Assembly (NCBI RefSeq): GCF_024508295.1
Contig: NZ_CP101990.1
Coordinates: 558,001 to 622,000 of the forward strand
DNA length: 64,000 nucleotides
Reading direction: 5' to 3'
DNA from: Aeromicrobium duanguangcaii
Lineage (GTDB): Bacteria; Actinomycetota; Actinomycetes; Propionibacteriales; Nocardioidaceae
Part shown: in pieces, positions 63,504-64,000 of the stretch
How positions within the stretch are numbered: the stretch's first letter is position 1
How the letters are laid out: the number at the start of each line of letters is the position of its first letter
Translations under genes and position numbers: made by a program
The notes under the pieces: model-generated
Seen by the model: the letters and a program-made list of their open reading frames with translations, nothing else
Databases searched by the model: none
What the model was told of the DNA's origin: nothing

Positions 63504-63699
63504 GCGGGGTCGCCGAGTCGGGCGATCTCGTGAACTGTGTGACTGACGTGATCACAGGGTCGCATGTTCCTTGTGGGACCGCGCTTTAGCCTGTAATTTC
63601 AGTATTTTTCCGTACGACATGCGTCTCGATGGAACTATCGAATGAGCGTCCCAGCCCTGCTGGAACGTCATCGGATCACTCGGAGCTCGGAGTCCTGTC

Positions 63700-64000
63700 A
63701 TGCGTGTCCCCCTGTCGCGTGTTGTCGCCGCGGTCGCTGTGCTGTCCCTCTCATTCGCGGTCCTGCCGGCGTTCCTGGCTCCGGCGCAGGCCGCCGACGA
63801 CCGGGACCAGGCGCCCATGCTGCGAGAGCGCGCGGGCAAGCCTGTCGTGACTGCCGACCCGCTGGGCACGGTGCAGGTCAACGGCAGCTCGTCGATGGTG
63901 TGGGCCCAGGCGATGATCGGGAACACCGTCTACGCCGGCGGCAAGTTCTCCCACGTCCATCCCGCGGGAACGGCCGAGAACACGAACCTCACCGAGCGCG
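63700..64000 (+). CDS. secreted propeller-like protein, 3' end outside window
   Basis: Only the first 100 codons are present. A signal peptide (RVPLSRVVAAVAVLSLSFAV, cleavage after AQA near residue 31) is followed by TVQVNGSSSMVWAQAMIGNTVYAGGKFSHVHPAG. The VGNTVY-type and GGKF-type phrases recall large exported beta-propeller or delta-60-repeat proteins of Nocardioidaceae that carry PKD domains further on; that part cannot be seen. The 196 bases upstream are AT-richer than average, with possible -10 elements TAGCCT (63587) and TGTAAT (63592). Confidence 0.65.
   Translation, partial: MRVPLSRVVAAVAVLSLSFAVLPAFLAPAQAADDRDQAPMLRERAGKPVVTADPLGTVQVNGSSSMVWAQAMIGNTVYAGGKFSHVHPAGTAENTNLTER

Noticed and set aside
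63538-63556. CRP/GlxR site TGTGA...TCACA before the secreted protein gene
   Set aside because: The half-sites are nine bases apart instead of six, and the rest of the consensus is missing.

Overview
The window is about 70% G+C, has a gene on nearly every base, and uses many GTG starts and ATGA-type overlaps. Its content points to an actinobacterium: F420-dependent glucose-6-phosphate dehydrogenase, a second F420-type LLM oxidoreductase, an RpfB resuscitation factor, SepX/GlpR, GroEL1 with a histidine tail, a protein O-mannosyltransferase, a eukaryotic-type UGPase and the guaB-guaB3-choD neighbourhood. The GNAT-TsaE fusion and the secreted propeller-like protein at the right edge suggest Nocardioidaceae, possibly Aeromicrobium; that genus guess is inference. 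About 63 protein genes and two tRNAs (Ala-CGC, Gln-TTG) were found. No transposase, prophage, CRISPR array or riboswitch was seen, and no gene-free stretch exceeds 300 bases.

Layout, left to right. 1-5214: gltA (partial, minus), then rplM-rpsI-glmM-GNAT and a tandem GNAT. 5323-16645: coaA (minus), glmS-nnrD-alr-hydrolase-GNAT/tsaE, tsaB-rimI-VTT protein, a DUF5709 protein, plsC and tsaD; together these supply amino-sugar and D-alanine precursors and most of the t6A tRNA modification set. 16742-21494 (minus): pxpABC (5-oxoproline hydrolysis), a THUMP-like methyltransferase and a trimethylamine-monooxygenase-like flavoprotein. 21665-23753: groES-groEL1 under two CIRCE operators, closed by a strong terminator. 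23845-27193: a DUF6907/XRE convergent pair and an AurF-type diiron oxygenase with its ferredoxin-reductase partner. 27252-34456: guaB, guaB3-nitrilase-GNAT and gabD2-choD. 34458-39405: 5-formyl-THF cyclo-ligase, UGPase, moeA-GNAT and sepX. 39475-44280: tRNA-Ala, a secreted lysine-rich protein, two fluoride-channel subunits, and a YhgE/Pip protein with a degenerate ABC partner. 44373-49009: an LLM oxidoreductase, the O-mannosyltransferase, and rsmI-fgd. 49055-61195 is the conserved actinobacterial block metG-tatD-rpfB-rsmA-ispE-abcF, a marR gene, tRNA-Gln, glmU-prs, rplY and pth. The right edge has two divergent glycosyltransferases and a truncated secreted protein.

Regulation is unusually readable. 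Around twenty genes on both strands have a -10 hexamer (TAGGCT, TAGACT, TACCCT, GACAAT and similar) exactly six or seven bases before the start codon, the mark of leaderless transcripts; this was used to settle several starts. Four signals do not belong to ordinary gene content: a 72-bp palindromic repeat present twice, each time in a convergent gap; an unrelated 67-bp palindrome before tsaB; a 23-bp operator shared by the aurF-fprB and gabD2-choD promoters; and an 18-bp divergent gap in which two leaderless promoters share the same -10 bases. The window is mostly housekeeping, and I see no clearly new multi-gene system. The strongest candidates for something undescribed are the palindromic repeat family, the shared operator regulon, and the degenerate ABC/YhgE pair.
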